From Streptomyces sp. PT12 (GTDB lineage Bacteria > Actinomycetota > Actinomycetes > Streptomycetales > Streptomycetaceae), in contig NZ_QEST01000069.1 of NCBI RefSeq assembly GCF_003311645.1, positions 1-64,000 on the forward strand: 64,000 nucleotides of DNA, in the 5' to 3' direction. A model generated the notes under the pieces. That model searched no databases and had not been told where the DNA came from. It was given only the letters and a program-made list of their open reading frames with translations. Below, one piece after another: positions 8,413 to 16,757 of this stretch. The position numbers were made by a program, and so were the translations under genes. The stretch's first letter is position 1. Every line of letters begins with the position of its first letter.

Positions 8413-9944
8413 CGGCTATCCCTTTCGCTGTCGTCCTCGGAGCCCTGGCCTGACGGGTCGTGGCCGGTGGAAAGCTCGTGGCCGCCTGGCGGTTCGCGAC
8501 CGTCGTCGACGCCGTCGGGTCCGCCGTCGGCGGCCTGGTCGGCCGAGCCGCCCGCCGCGTCGCCCTCGTCGGGCCTGGCCGCCCTGCCCTTGGCCATCCC
8601 GCGCTGAAGCGCGCCCATGCGGGCCGCCGCCTCGTCGGGATCGCGGAAGCGCCGGTCGGCCGCGCCGCTCGCGCCGCCCGCGCTAGCGGAGGCGGCGGGA
8701 GCGCCGGAGGCGGCGGGGGCGCCCGCGCGGCGGGAGCGCGAGGGGCGCGCGAGCCGCTCACGGTCCTCGTCGGCGCGCCGGTGGCGCCGCTGCGGCAGCG
8801 GGGGCGCGCTCGCCCCTGGGCCGACCGCGGCGGCGGGCGGCGCGGGGCGGGCGGCGGGGGCGGGAATGGGCAGCTCGTCCTCGTCCGCCTCGGCAAGCAG
8901 CTCGCTCGGCACGAACACGACCGCCTTCACGCCCGCGTACTGCGATGGCTCGACGGAGACGCCGATGCCGAACTGGCGGCACAGCTCCCCTATGGCCGCG
9001 AACCCCGAACGCGGGGGGTCGCCCAGCTCGGCGAGGTGGATCTGGTCGCTGCCCGACAGCAACCGCCGCGCCCAGCCGAACTCGTCGGCGTTCATCCCGA
9101 TGCCCGCGTCGTTCACCACGATCACCGCGCCATTGTGCGCCTGGTGCAGCGAGACCTCGACCGGCAGTGAACCGTGCGAGTGATGCACGGCGTTGGCCAT
9201 CAGCTCCGCCACGATGATCGCCACCGGCTCGGCCGCGCGGTCCACGACGGCGACCGCGCGCGGCAGGTGGTCCACGATCTGCACGCGCTCATAGCTGGGA
9301 ATGCGGGAGCTGGCGCCCATCACCAGGGCGCGCAGCGGCGACTTGGTCCGCACCAGGCCCGCGCCCGCGCCGCACACCACACGCGTCACCTGGAGGCGGC
9401 GCAGGATCTGCTCGTTCAGATAGTCGAGGGCGGACAGCTGCTCCGCCAGGTCGGGGTCGTCGTACTTGTGGAGGAGCTCGTCCACCGTGGTCTGCATCTG
9501 ATAGCACATTGTCTGAAGCTTGGTCGTAGCGCCGCGCATCGCCGCCTGGGCCGCGCCGTCCACCCGGCGCCGCTCGCTGACCAGCGCGTCGGAGACGCCC
9601 GACACCACCGAGGCGAGCGCCTTGCCGCCCGCGCTCTCCTTGAGGTTGGCGTGCAGCGGCTCGGGAACCTTCACATGGGAGTGGCGCAGCGCCTTGGCCA
9701 CCGCGGGCAGCCGCTTCACCGCCAGGTGTTCGGCCTCCTCGGCCAGCATCCGCTCACGCGCGAGCAGCTCGGCGACCTGGCCGCGCAGCGCGTCGAGCTC
9801 GGCCTCCACGGCCGACAGGTGCTGCCGTTGACGGGCCTCGGCGCGGCGCTGGCTCCTTCGCTGGCGCAGCTGAAGTCCCGCGAGCACCACCGCGAGCGCG
9901 CTCCCGGCCATCAGGCAGACGGCCCATGCCGCCGGTATCTCCAT
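8409..9944 (-). CDS. cvnA: Conservon sensor histidine kinase-like ATPase CvnA
   Basis: A 511-residue membrane protein that heads the conservon. One N-terminal membrane helix (AWAVCLMAGSALAVVLAGL) is followed by a coiled-coil segment rich in Arg, Glu and Leu. A GHKL ATPase domain follows, with N-box ELMANAVHHS near residue 250 and G1 box DAGIGM near 280. The C-terminal ~150 residues are a long Pro/Ala/Gly/acidic tail, likely disordered. I chose the ATG at 9944 because the membrane helix follows directly. No separate response regulator is nearby; in conservons the signal is thought to pass to CvnB-D. Confidence 0.9.
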   Translation of the reverse strand: MEIPAAWAVCLMAGSALAVVLAGLQLRQRRSQRRAEARQRQHLSAVEAELDALRGQVAELLARERMLAEEAEHLAVKRLPAVAKALRHSHVKVPEPLHANLKESAGGKALASVVSGVSDALVSERRRVDGAAQAAMRGATTKLQTMCYQMQTTVDELLHKYDDPDLAEQLSALDYLNEQILRRLQVTRVVCGAGAGLVRTKSPLRALVMGASSRIPSYERVQIVDHLPRAVAVVDRAAEPVAIIVAELMANAVHHSHGSLPVEVSLHQAHNGAVIVVNDAGIGMNADEFGWARRLLSGSDQIHLAELGDPPRSGFAAIGELCRQFGIGVSVEPSQYAGVKAVVFVPSELLAEADEDELPIPAPAARPAPPAAAVGPGASAPPLPQRRHRRADEDRERLARPSRSRRAGAPAASGAPAASASAGGASGAADRRFRDPDEAAARMGALQRGMAKGRAARPDEGDAAGGSADQAADGGPDGVDDGREPPGGHELSTGHDPSGQGSEDDSERDSR

Positions 9945-10085
9945 TCGCGTGCACCTCAATACCGTTGGGGCGAACCCGGGGAGCACGGACGCACGGCGTG
10001 GCACCGTGCGGGCGCCAAACCTCCGAGGTCTTCGGCTTGTTGCTCGGTCCGCAGAAGCGGCAGGCCGCAGTCAAGCAGGCGCCGA

Positions 10086-10113
10086 TGTCACTCCGCAAGC
10101 GGAGGGCGTGACA
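10086..10113. promoter_or_regulatory. Inverted repeat in the cvnA / ABC exporter intergenic region
   Basis: The 190-nt gap between divergent cvnA and the ABC exporter must hold both promoters. At 10091-10104 there is a perfect hairpin, CTCCGC-AA-GCGGAG, flanked by TGTCA on the left and TGACA on the right, giving a larger interrupted dyad. It ends about 20 nt before the exporter GTG, so it could be an operator or a leader hairpin for that gene. I see no confident -35/-10 pair. Confidence 0.3.
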
Positions 10114-10134
10114 ATCGGTAGGTAGGGTGAAGCC

Positions 10135-11883
10135 GTGCCAACCGACACACCACAGTCCGCATGGCGTGTATTGCTCGGGTATGTGCGGCCGCACCGCGGG
10201 GCGTTGGCCGCGGGCGCGCTGCTCTCCCTGACGACGGGCGCCACCGGCCTCGCGCTGCCGCTCGTCGCCCAGGACCTCATCGGGAACCTCACCAGGGACG
10301 AGTCCATCTCGGGCGCGTTGGTGCTGCTCAGCGCGCTGGTGCTGGCCAACGCCGCAATCGGCGCCCTCGGTGGCTATGTCCTCCAGCGCACCGCCGAGTC
10401 CGTCGTCCTCACCGCGCGCCGCTCGTTGACGTCGTACCTGATGCGGCTGCGCATCTCCGCGGTGGACGCGAGCGAGCCGGGCGACCTGCTGGCCAGGGCG
10501 ACGTCCGACACGACGCTGCTGCGGGCCATGACGACCGAGTCGTTGATCGGCTTTGGAACGGGCGGCCTGACACTGGTCGCGACGCTGGTGATGATGGGCC
10601 TGGTCGACGCCGTGCTGCTGCTGGTGACGCTGGGCGTCATCGCGGTGTCGGGCGTCGTGATCGGCTTGATCGTGCCGGTCATCAACCGCGCGAGCAAGCG
10701 CGCGCAGGACTCCGTCGGCGAGATGGGCGCGGCGCTCGAACGCGTGCTGGGCGCGCTGCGCACGGTCAAGGCGTCGGGCGCCGAGGAACGCGAGCGGCGC
10801 GCGGTGCACGCGGCGGCCGAGGAGTCGTGGCGCGCGAGCGTGCGGGCGGCCAAGTGGCGTGCCCTCGCCGGGAACACCGCTGGCCTGTCGACGCAGGTGG
10901 CGTTCATCACGGTCCTCGCGGTGGGCGGGGCGCGCGTGGCGACCGGGGCGATCGACGTGGGCGCGCTGGTGGCGTTCCTCCTGTATGTCTTCTATCTCAT
11001 GGCGCCGATCCAGGAGGTGGTGAGCGCCATCACGCAGTACCAGGTGGGCTCCGCGGCGATCAGCCGCATCCAGGAGGTGCGCGAGCTGCCGAGCGAGCCG
11101 GAGCGGACCGCCGCGTCGCCGCTCCCCACGGGGGACGAGCCGCCCGCGTCCGTGGCGTTCTCGGGCGTCCACTTCCGCTACACGCCCGAGCTGCCGCCGG
11201 TGCACCACGGGGTGACGTTCGAGATACCGCCGCGCGGGATGACGGCGTTCGTGGGCCCTTCGGGCGCGGGCAAGACGACGGTGTTCGCGCTGATCGAGCG
11301 CTTCTACGACGCGACCGCTGGGCGCGTGCTGGTCGACGGGCGCGACGTGGCGGAGTGGGACGTGGCGCAGCTGCGGGCGCAGATCGGCTATGTGGAGCAG
11401 GACGCGCCTGTCCTCTCGGGCTCGCTGCGCGACAACCTCCTGTTCGGCGCGCCCGACGCGACGGACGAGGCGGTGGCGAGGGCGCTGGAGACGACGCGCC
11501 TCGACGGGCTGGTGCGGCGGCTCCCCGAGGGCCTGGAGACGCTGGTGGGCCACCGCGGCACCAAGCTGTCGGGCGGTGAACGCCAACGGATCGCGATCGC
11601 CCGCGCGTTGCTGCGACGCCCACGCCTGCTGCTGCTCGACGAGGCGACGTCGCAGCTCGACGCGGTCAACGAGGCGGCCCTGCGCGACGCGGTGACGGCC
11701 GCGGCGCGCGACACGACGGTCCTGGTGGTGGCGCACCGTCTTTCGACGGTGACGTCGGCGGACCGCATCGTGGTGATGGACGCTGGGCGCGTGCTCGCGG
11801 TGGGCACCCACGGGGAGTTGGTGGCGGGCAGCGAGCTCTATGCCGAGCTGGCGGCGACGCAGTTCCTGACGGCCAGCGCGTAG
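10135..11883 (+). CDS. ABC exporter half-transporter (fused membrane and ATPase domains)
   Basis: A 582-residue type IV ABC exporter. The N-terminal ~320 residues hold six membrane helices (for example [38 protein letters not shown] and [14 protein letters not shown]). The C-terminal ATPase has Walker [10 protein letters not shown] near residue 375, Q-loop IGYVEQ, signature LSGGERQR near 478, Walker [10 protein letters not shown] and switch VVAHRLST. It should work as a homodimer exporting an unknown hydrophobic compound or peptide. It starts at a GTG, is monocistronic, and is followed by the repeat tract at 11884. It is divergent from the conservon, with no evidence for a functional link. 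Confidence 0.93.
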   Translation: MPTDTPQSAWRVLLGYVRPHRGALAAGALLSLTTGATGLALPLVAQDLIGNLTRDESISGALVLLSALVLANAAIGALGGYVLQRTAESVVLTARRSLTSYLMRLRISAVDASEPGDLLARATSDTTLLRAMTTESLIGFGTGGLTLVATLVMMGLVDAVLLLVTLGVIAVSGVVIGLIVPVINRASKRAQDSVGEMGAALERVLGALRTVKASGAEERERRAVHAAAEESWRASVRAAKWRALAGNTAGLSTQVAFITVLAVGGARVATGAIDVGALVAFLLYVFYLMAPIQEVVSAITQYQVGSAAISRIQEVRELPSEPERTAASPLPTGDEPPASVAFSGVHFRYTPELPPVHHGVTFEIPPRGMTAFVGPSGAGKTTVFALIERFYDATAGRVLVDGRDVAEWDVAQLRAQIGYVEQDAPVLSGSLRDNLLFGAPDATDEAVARALETTRLDGLVRRLPEGLETLVGHRGTKLSGGERQRIAIARALLRRPRLLLLDEATSQLDAVNEAALRDAVTAAARDTTVLVVAHRLSTVTSADRIVVMDAGRVLAVGTHGELVAGSELYAELAATQFLTASA

Positions 11884-12330
11884 CGCCTCCGGCGCGGTGT
11901 GCGGATTTCGCCTTCGGCGGGGGTGGTGCGGGTCGCCTCCCGCGGGGTCGCCTCCCGCGGGGCTCGGCGCCACCCGCCTCCCGCAGGGCTCGCCGCCACC
12001 CGCCTCCCGCGGGGTTCGGCGCGCCTTCGGCGCGGACGTGCGCCTGCGGCGCGGGGGCGGTGCGGGCCATGGCCCGAGCGCCCCGCAAGGCGGCGCGCGC
12101 TACCCCCTCGCCGTAGGCGAAAAAGGGTGGATGGGTGGGGAACCCCCCGGGGCGCGAAGCGCCCCCGGGGCCCGCGCCCGGGCCCCGGTCCGCACCACCC
12201 CCCGCGCCGCAGGCACCGTGCCGCGCCGCAGGCACTTCGCGCTCGCGCCATGGCCCGCACTACCCCCGCGCCGCAGGCGCGTCGAACCCCGCGGGAGGCG
12301 CACCCCTGCGGGAGGCAAGAAGTTCGTCGA
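11884..12330. repeat. Hairpin-rich G+C repeat tract
   Basis: This non-coding tract is built from short repeated modules. Four direct copies of CGCCTCCCGCRGGG lie at about 11934, 11949, 11975 and 12001, and two inverted copies at about 12285-12315. Many compact hairpins of the form GCGCC-TNC-GGCGC are interspersed (11884, 11910, 12020, 12040), several with a C(TTCG)G tetraloop. A long hairpin with a GAA loop spans 12145-12170. No gene is apparent on either strand between 11884 and 12259. The tract extends into the last codons of the gene ending at 12260. It may be an intrinsic bidirectional terminator or a palindromic repeat family. Confidence 0.7.
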
Positions 12331-15127
12331 GCAGGGATTCCGTCGCCGCTGGCAGCGGGCGGGTCGGGCCAAAGAGGCGTGCGTGGTGGCCGAGCAGCCA
12401 GCTGGCCGCGCCCGCGAGCCACTCCTCGCGCCCCGTCGCATGCGCCGCGCGCAGCAGCTCGTTCCACAGCCGCTCGTCCGCGGGGGCGGACGCCAGGGCC
12501 GTGCGGATCGCCGTGTAGGCGCCCTGCGCGTCGCCGGCCTTGCGCTGCTCCGCGGCCAGCGTCAGCGCCAACTCCGCGACGACCAGCGGATATTGGGCGT
12601 CGACGATCTCATGGGCCAGCCAGCCGTAGCGTTCGCGGCGCTCGGCGAGCAGGGGGCCGCGGGCCAGGGCAAGGCCCTCGATGAGGAGGCGCAGGCGCTC
12701 GTCCGCGGGCAGGCGGCCGCCGCGCGCCACCGTGGCGTGGTGGAGCGCCGTGAGCCGGTCCCAGTCGGAGCCGACCGTGGGGGCCAGGGTCAGCCGCCCG
12801 CCGGGCTCGGCGAGCAGGTGCGGGCCGAGCCAGGCCCGCAGGCGGCCGGTGAACGCCTCGCGCACGTCGTCCGTCGCCCCGCGCGGCCAGAGTGCCGCCC
12901 CGAGGACGCGGGGGTGCACGCCCTCGCGGTGGAGCAGCAGCAACGCCAGTGCCTCACGCAGCTGTTCGGCGCGTTCGGGCTCGGGCTCGGGGAGCCCGGC
13001 GATCTCGTAGTCGCCCATCAGCCTGATGGACACCTCGGGCGTGCCGGGCGCGGGAGCGCGTTCCTCGTCGAGGGCGCCGCCTCCCCTGGTGAGTCCGGCG
13101 AACAGCTCGACGACGGCCGCCCGCGACGGCGCGGGCAGCTGCTGGGCGGCCAGCTCGAGGCCCATGGTCGGCTCGTGCAGCCGCCCTTCGGGGGTGATCT
13201 CGAACTGCCAAGCGGTGCCGGGGAGTCCGGGCCTGTCGGCGGCGACGACATAGCCGATGCCGACCTGGGCGGAGACGGCGGCCAGCGCGCCGAGGCGTTC
13301 GGCCTCTTCGGCCGTGGGCGGCGTTCCGATCAGGACGAGGTGCGCGGCGGCGCCGGTGCGGCGGTTCATGCGCAGGCGGGTCTCGTTCTCCATGACCTCC
13401 AAAAGACCCGCCGTGTCGGCGACATGGCGGACGCGGGTCGGGGCGAGGGGGATGAGGTCGTCGCCGAAGCCGACGAGGGTGACGGTCATGCGGTCCGACC
13501 AGCCGCTGGTGGCGAGTTCGGCGGCGAGGGAGGCCAGGACGGCTTCGCGCCTGTGCGGCTCGCCGGTGAGGGCGACCGCGCCGGGGACGGCCTCCAGGTT
13601 GAGCAGCAGCCGGAGTTGGTCGCGGGTGCCGAGGCTAACCAGCCCGGGGTAGGGGGCCTCGGCGCTCGTCTCGCTCTCGGGGACGTCGTTCTCGTAGATC
13701 GTCCAGTAGGTCTCGTCGGCACTGGTGTTCCAGGGCGCGGGCGGGCGGCCCGATGGGGCGGCGAGCTGGAGGTGGAGGGTGCTCTCGCCGAGCCAGGCGG
13801 CGTAGACGGGGGGCAGCGGCTTGCCGTCCGCGTCGAGGGCGGCGGCCAGGTGGCGCAGGGCGCGGTCGAGGAACGCGACGGCGCGGGGCGCGGCGCCGAC
13901 CAGGAGCGCGTCACGGGCGGCGGCGGCCTCGCGCGTGCCGGGGGCGAGGCCGTCGCCGACGCCGCGGCCCAGCGCCCCCGCGGCGGACTGCCACAGCGCG
14001 GCGCGGCGGGTGCGGCCGAGGGCGACCAGCAGACCGGCGGCGAGCAGGGGCGCGCCGATGAGCGCCTGGGGCAGGCCCAACCCGCCGTCGGACTCGGCCA
14101 CTTCGGCCTCGGGCCCGTCCTCGGGCGGCACGGTCCCCCCGCCGCCGCTGGGCGGCAGCGGTCGCCCTGGGCCGTCCTCATCGGGCTCCTCCTCGGGCTC
14201 CTCGTCCGGCTCGGGCGGCGGCTGGGGCGCGAGCGGCGCGCCGCCGCCCGTCTCGTGGTACTCCTCGATCTCCTCGGCCTCTTCGGCGGTGAGCTGGTCC
14301 AACTCCCCTGGCAGCTCGACCAGTTCGCCGCCATGGGCGTCCGCTGGCATCTCCAGGATCCAGCCGGGCCTGATCAGGCTTGCCTCGGTGAGGCGTGAAC
14401 CGTCGGGCTGCACCCGGTCCTTGTTGAGCTGGAAGATCTCCCGGTAGCGCAGCCCGTCGTCCAGGTGGCGCGCCGCGACGCCCCACAGCGTGTCGTGGTG
14501 GCGGCCCTCGGGCGGCTGGATGCGGTAGAACTTGGTGGCGTCGGCGGGCGCCATGGGTGTGGCCGCCGACGGGTCGCCCGCGTCGGACGACTGGAGCGCG
14601 CCCAACTCCCCCTCGGCGGGCCGGTCGTCCATCATCTTGCCCGGACCGTCGGGCGCCGAGCGCGCGACCACGCCGGGGATGTGCTCGGCCGATGCCACCA
14701 CGTTCGCCTGCCCCGGGCCATGGCCGCCGGGGCCCAACTGGCCGAGCCCCGGCGTCAACGACGCGGCGGCCGATGTCAACAGCAGGACGGCGCCGACGAG
14801 TTGGCGCGCGAGCAGCTGGCTCGGCCCGGCTCCAGGCACCCGGCGCGGGATGCCGACGCCCGAGATCGCGGCGGCTGCCTCGACCAGGACGCACGCCGTG
14901 AACTGCGCCCAGGCCACCCACACCAGCACGGCGAGCACCTTGAGGAACGCGTCCGAGCTGATCTCGTCGGTCAGCATGTCGAGGCTGGGCGCCGACGAGG
15001 GCAGCGGCCAGCCGATGAGGCTGGCCAGGGCGAGCGGGACGCCGACGACCAGCGCGAGCAGGGCGATGACGGCGACCAGCGCCCTGAGCACGTCGCCCGC
15101 GCCGCGCCCTGTCCTCACCTGAGCCAT
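12260..15127 (-). CDS. Membrane LysM / BTAD-domain protein at end of Tad cluster
   Basis: A 955-residue protein. Residues ~10-125 contain three membrane helices. At ~198-260 a LysM-like domain includes DTLWGVAARHLDDGLRYREIFQLNKDRVQ and ends RPGWILEMP. A long acidic/proline linker and one more membrane stretch (GLPQALIGAPLLAAGLLVALG) follow. A large middle region is of unknown fold. From ~690 a winged-helix plus bacterial transcriptional activator (BTAD) module runs to the end (for example LLLHREGVHPRVLGAALWP and TALASAPADERLWNELLRAAH). Such proteins recur beside actinobacterial Tad genes. The last ~20 codons (GAPPAGFDAPAARG) are encoded by the hairpin repeat tract. The role is probably envelope sensing or regulation, by inference. 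Confidence 0.8.
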   Translation of the reverse strand: MAQVRTGRGAGDVLRALVAVIALLALVVGVPLALASLIGWPLPSSAPSLDMLTDEISSDAFLKVLAVLVWVAWAQFTACVLVEAAAAISGVGIPRRVPGAGPSQLLARQLVGAVLLLTSAAASLTPGLGQLGPGGHGPGQANVVASAEHIPGVVARSAPDGPGKMMDDRPAEGELGALQSSDAGDPSAATPMAPADATKFYRIQPPEGRHHDTLWGVAARHLDDGLRYREIFQLNKDRVQPDGSRLTEASLIRPGWILEMPADAHGGELVELPGELDQLTAEEAEEIEEYHETGGGAPLAPQPPPEPDEEPEEEPDEDGPGRPLPPSGGGGTVPPEDGPEAEVAESDGGLGLPQALIGAPLLAAGLLVALGRTRRAALWQSAAGALGRGVGDGLAPGTREAAAARDALLVGAAPRAVAFLDRALRHLAAALDADGKPLPPVYAAWLGESTLHLQLAAPSGRPPAPWNTSADETYWTIYENDVPESETSAEAPYPGLVSLGTRDQLRLLLNLEAVPGAVALTGEPHRREAVLASLAAELATSGWSDRMTVTLVGFGDDLIPLAPTRVRHVADTAGLLEVMENETRLRMNRRTGAAAHLVLIGTPPTAEEAERLGALAAVSAQVGIGYVVAADRPGLPGTAWQFEITPEGRLHEPTMGLELAAQQLPAPSRAAVVELFAGLTRGGGALDEERAPAPGTPEVSIRLMGDYEIAGLPEPEPERAEQLREALALLLLHREGVHPRVLGAALWPRGATDDVREAFTGRLRAWLGPHLLAEPGGRLTLAPTVGSDWDRLTALHHATVARGGRLPADERLRLLIEGLALARGPLLAERRERYGWLAHEIVDAQYPLVVAELALTLAAEQRKAGDAQGAYTAIRTALASAPADERLWNELLRAAHATGREEWLAGAASWLLGHHARLFGPTRPLPAATESLLDELLASRRGAPPAGFDAPAARG

Positions 15128-15138
15128 GTCGTCGTTCC

Positions 15139-15183
15139 TCTCAGCGATCTCTCAGCGGTCTCTCAGCGGTCTCTCAGCCGATC
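15139..15183. repeat. Four 11-bp direct repeats at a Tad gene junction
   Basis: Four near-identical units of TCTCAGCGGTC (two perfect; the first has GATC and the last reads TCTCAGCCGATC) lie between the TadG-like gene and the LysM/BTAD gene. On the coding (minus) strand each unit contains TGA, and the stop codon of the TadG-like gene (15174-15176) is one of these. The array ends about 11 nt before the LysM/BTAD start codon, so it sits where a ribosome binding site would be expected and could affect coupling between the two genes. Confidence 0.8.
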
Positions 15184-15611
15184 TGGGCCTCGGCCGTCGC
15201 CGTTCCCCACACGGTGAGGGGGCGGTCGTAGACGAGGCCGGTGAAGATGGGGTGATAGGTCAGCCTGATGCGGACGGTGACGCGGTTGACGGCTTCCTCG
15301 GAGCACTCGGCGGCGGCGATGTCGTCGGCGTCCATCCCGACGGAGGTGGCGTACTCGGTGACGCGCGCCTCGCAGTTGCCGAAGTTGATGGGGACGGGGC
15401 GCACGCCGTCGCGCAGCGCCTCGACGTCGAGGTCCTGCGCGGCGTAGCGGGCGGCCTGCTCGGCGATGTCGGCGGCACGCTCGCGCTGCGAGATGGACAG
15501 CCCCCCGTCCACCACGAACGCGGCGAGGCCGAGCACCACGAGGGCGAAGAAGATCAGCGCGAGCGCGCCGGATCCCCGGTCGCCGCCCGGCCATGGATCG
15601 CGCTCTCTCAT
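15174..15611 (-). CDS. TadG-like pilus assembly protein
   Basis: A 145-residue membrane-anchored protein. After a short basic and acidic head comes GSGALALIFFALVVLGLAAFVVDGGLSISQRERAADIAEQAARYAA, the typical N-terminal helix and following heptads of TadG/Flp-associated proteins, then a small extracytoplasmic beta-rich domain ending TVWGTATAEAQIG. The ATG at 15611 overlaps the preceding tadE stop by 4 nt. It is shorter than proteobacterial TadG because it lacks the von Willebrand-like domain, as is usual in actinobacteria. It is thought to help position or process the Flp pilus. Confidence 0.82.
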   Translation of the reverse strand: MRERDPWPGGDRGSGALALIFFALVVLGLAAFVVDGGLSISQRERAADIAEQAARYAAQDLDVEALRDGVRPVPINFGNCEARVTEYATSVGMDADDIAAAECSEEAVNRVTVRIRLTYHPIFTGLVYDRPLTVWGTATAEAQIG

Positions 15612-16033
15612 CCCGACCTCCGATAGGGGTCGATGGGCGAACTCGACGTTCCGCTCATGGTGTTGGTGACCGGGACGCCCAGCAGGTCGAGGCCGCGCAC
15701 GCGGCATGTCACCTCGATGCCGAAGAGCGTGCCGGGGCGGTGCCCCGGTGGGGTGGTGGCCTCGACGCGGACCGTTCCGCCCACGCACACGTCGCCGAGC
15801 TGGGCCTCGGCCACGGCGCGCGCCTCGCGCATCGCCGCCTGCGTGCTGCGTTCGAGCGAGCCCGCGCGCGCCGCGTCCCTGGCCGCGCCGTTGACCGCGC
15901 CGCGCCCCGAGACCAGCTGGCCGAACGCGACGAGCACGAGGATGAACGCGATGATCAGCGGCGCCAGGATCACCACCTCGACGGTCGTCATCCCGCCGTC
16001 CAAGCGGCCCGCCCGCAAGCTCACGCGTCGCAT
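15608..16033 (-). CDS. TadE-family pseudopilin-like protein (second copy)
   Basis: A 141-residue protein with a short basic leader (MRRVSLRAGRLDGG), then MTTVEVVILAPLIIAFILVLVAFGQLVSGRGAVNGAARDAAR, the E-containing hydrophobic helix that defines TadE-like minor pilins. The remainder is a small secreted domain with two cysteines. The GG-MTTVE region could be a prepilin peptidase site. It is coupled by a 4-nt overlap to the TadG-like gene and is 3 nt from the previous TadE gene. It is probably a minor pilin or assembly factor of the same Tad pilus. Confidence 0.85.
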   Translation of the reverse strand: MRRVSLRAGRLDGGMTTVEVVILAPLIIAFILVLVAFGQLVSGRGAVNGAARDAARAGSLERSTQAAMREARAVAEAQLGDVCVGGTVRVEATTPPGHRPGTLFGIEVTCRVRGLDLLGVPVTNTMSGTSSSPIDPYRRSG

Positions 16034-16036
16034 CGT

Positions 16037-16474
16037 TCACTCCCCGTCCGGCACGAAGCGCTCCATGGGCCCCTCGCTCGCCGCCTCGACCGTCAGGTCC
16101 ACGCCGGGCAGGATCGACGGCACGTTCCCCGTCACCTCGACGCGGACGGTGAACTCGGCGGGCCGCGCCGTGGTGACGTCGGGGCGGGCGGTGAACATGC
16201 CGGGCCCCAGCTGCTCGATGTACTGGTGCGCCTTGTCCTCGGCCTTGGCGCGCCAGCCGTCCGGGTCGGCGTCGGCCTCGGCGCGCGCGGTGCGGGCCCC
16301 GGCCTGCGCCGCGGCCTTGGCGACCTGCTCGGCGAACGAGTAGAGCGCGAACTGCACCGCGCCGAAGATCATGAAGAACATCACCGGCGTGAGCACGACG
16401 AACTCGATCGCCGAACTGCCGCCGTCGGCCCCCTCGCCGACGCGGCGGCGCACGAACGCCGCGAGCCGCCGCAC
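16037..16474 (-). CDS. TadE-family pseudopilin-like protein (first copy)
   Basis: A 145-residue protein with a basic leader, then GADGGSSAIEFVVLTPVMFFMIFGAVQFALYSFAEQVAKAAAQAGARTAR, a clear TadE helix with the glutamate five residues after the glycines. I placed the start at the GTG at 16474, 2 nt after the Flp pilin stop; the longer frame would only read arginine-rich shadow sequence. The C-terminal domain is exported. It belongs to the operon flp-tadE-tadE-tadG. Confidence 0.85.
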   Translation of the reverse strand: MRRLAAFVRRRVGEGADGGSSAIEFVVLTPVMFFMIFGAVQFALYSFAEQVAKAAAQAGARTARAEADADPDGWRAKAEDKAHQYIEQLGPGMFTARPDVTTARPAEFTVRVEVTGNVPSILPGVDLTVEAASEGPMERFVPDGE

Positions 16475-16476
16475 GG

Positions 16477-16710
16477 TCAGCAGTCTTGGAAGTCTTGGAC
16501 GCCCTCGATGCAGTCGCTCACATCGTCGGCGCGGTCGTTCAGGGCGTTCATGATCACCGCGGCCACGCCCGCGACCACGCCGACGACGATGGCGGCGATG
16601 ATGACCCACTCGATCGCGGACGCGCCGCGGTCGGTCTCGGCGGACCTGGCGCGTGCCACGCGGGCGCGCAGGTGCGCGATCAGGAAGTCCGTTACCGGAT
16701 GACGAACCAT
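16477..16710 (-). CDS. Flp-family pilin subunit
   Basis: A 77-residue small protein with cytoplasmic leader MVRHPVTDFLIAHLRARVARARSAETDRG, then ASAIEWVIIAAIVVGVVAGVAAVIMNALNDRADD, the single hydrophobic helix of the main Flp pilin, and a short C-terminus with two cysteines (SDCIEGVQDFQDC). The glutamate in the helix start (SAIEW) is the usual prepilin feature. A good ribosome binding site GGAGG lies about 9 nt before the ATG at 16710. It sits at the usual place between tadC and tadE and should be the major pilus subunit. Confidence 0.87.
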   Translation of the reverse strand: MVRHPVTDFLIAHLRARVARARSAETDRGASAIEWVIIAAIVVGVVAGVAAVIMNALNDRADDVSDCIEGVQDFQDC

Positions 16711-16757
16711 GGTGCTACTACCTCCACTTGACGCAGGACGGGTGGTGCGTGCGGACC

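Noticed and set aside
10135-11883. ABC exporter as part of the conservon
   Set aside because: It is divergently transcribed and such a gene is not a standard conservon member; proximity alone is weak.
11884-12330. CRISPR array
   Set aside because: Repeats are 14 bp or less, irregularly spaced, partly inverted, and there are no cas genes in the window.
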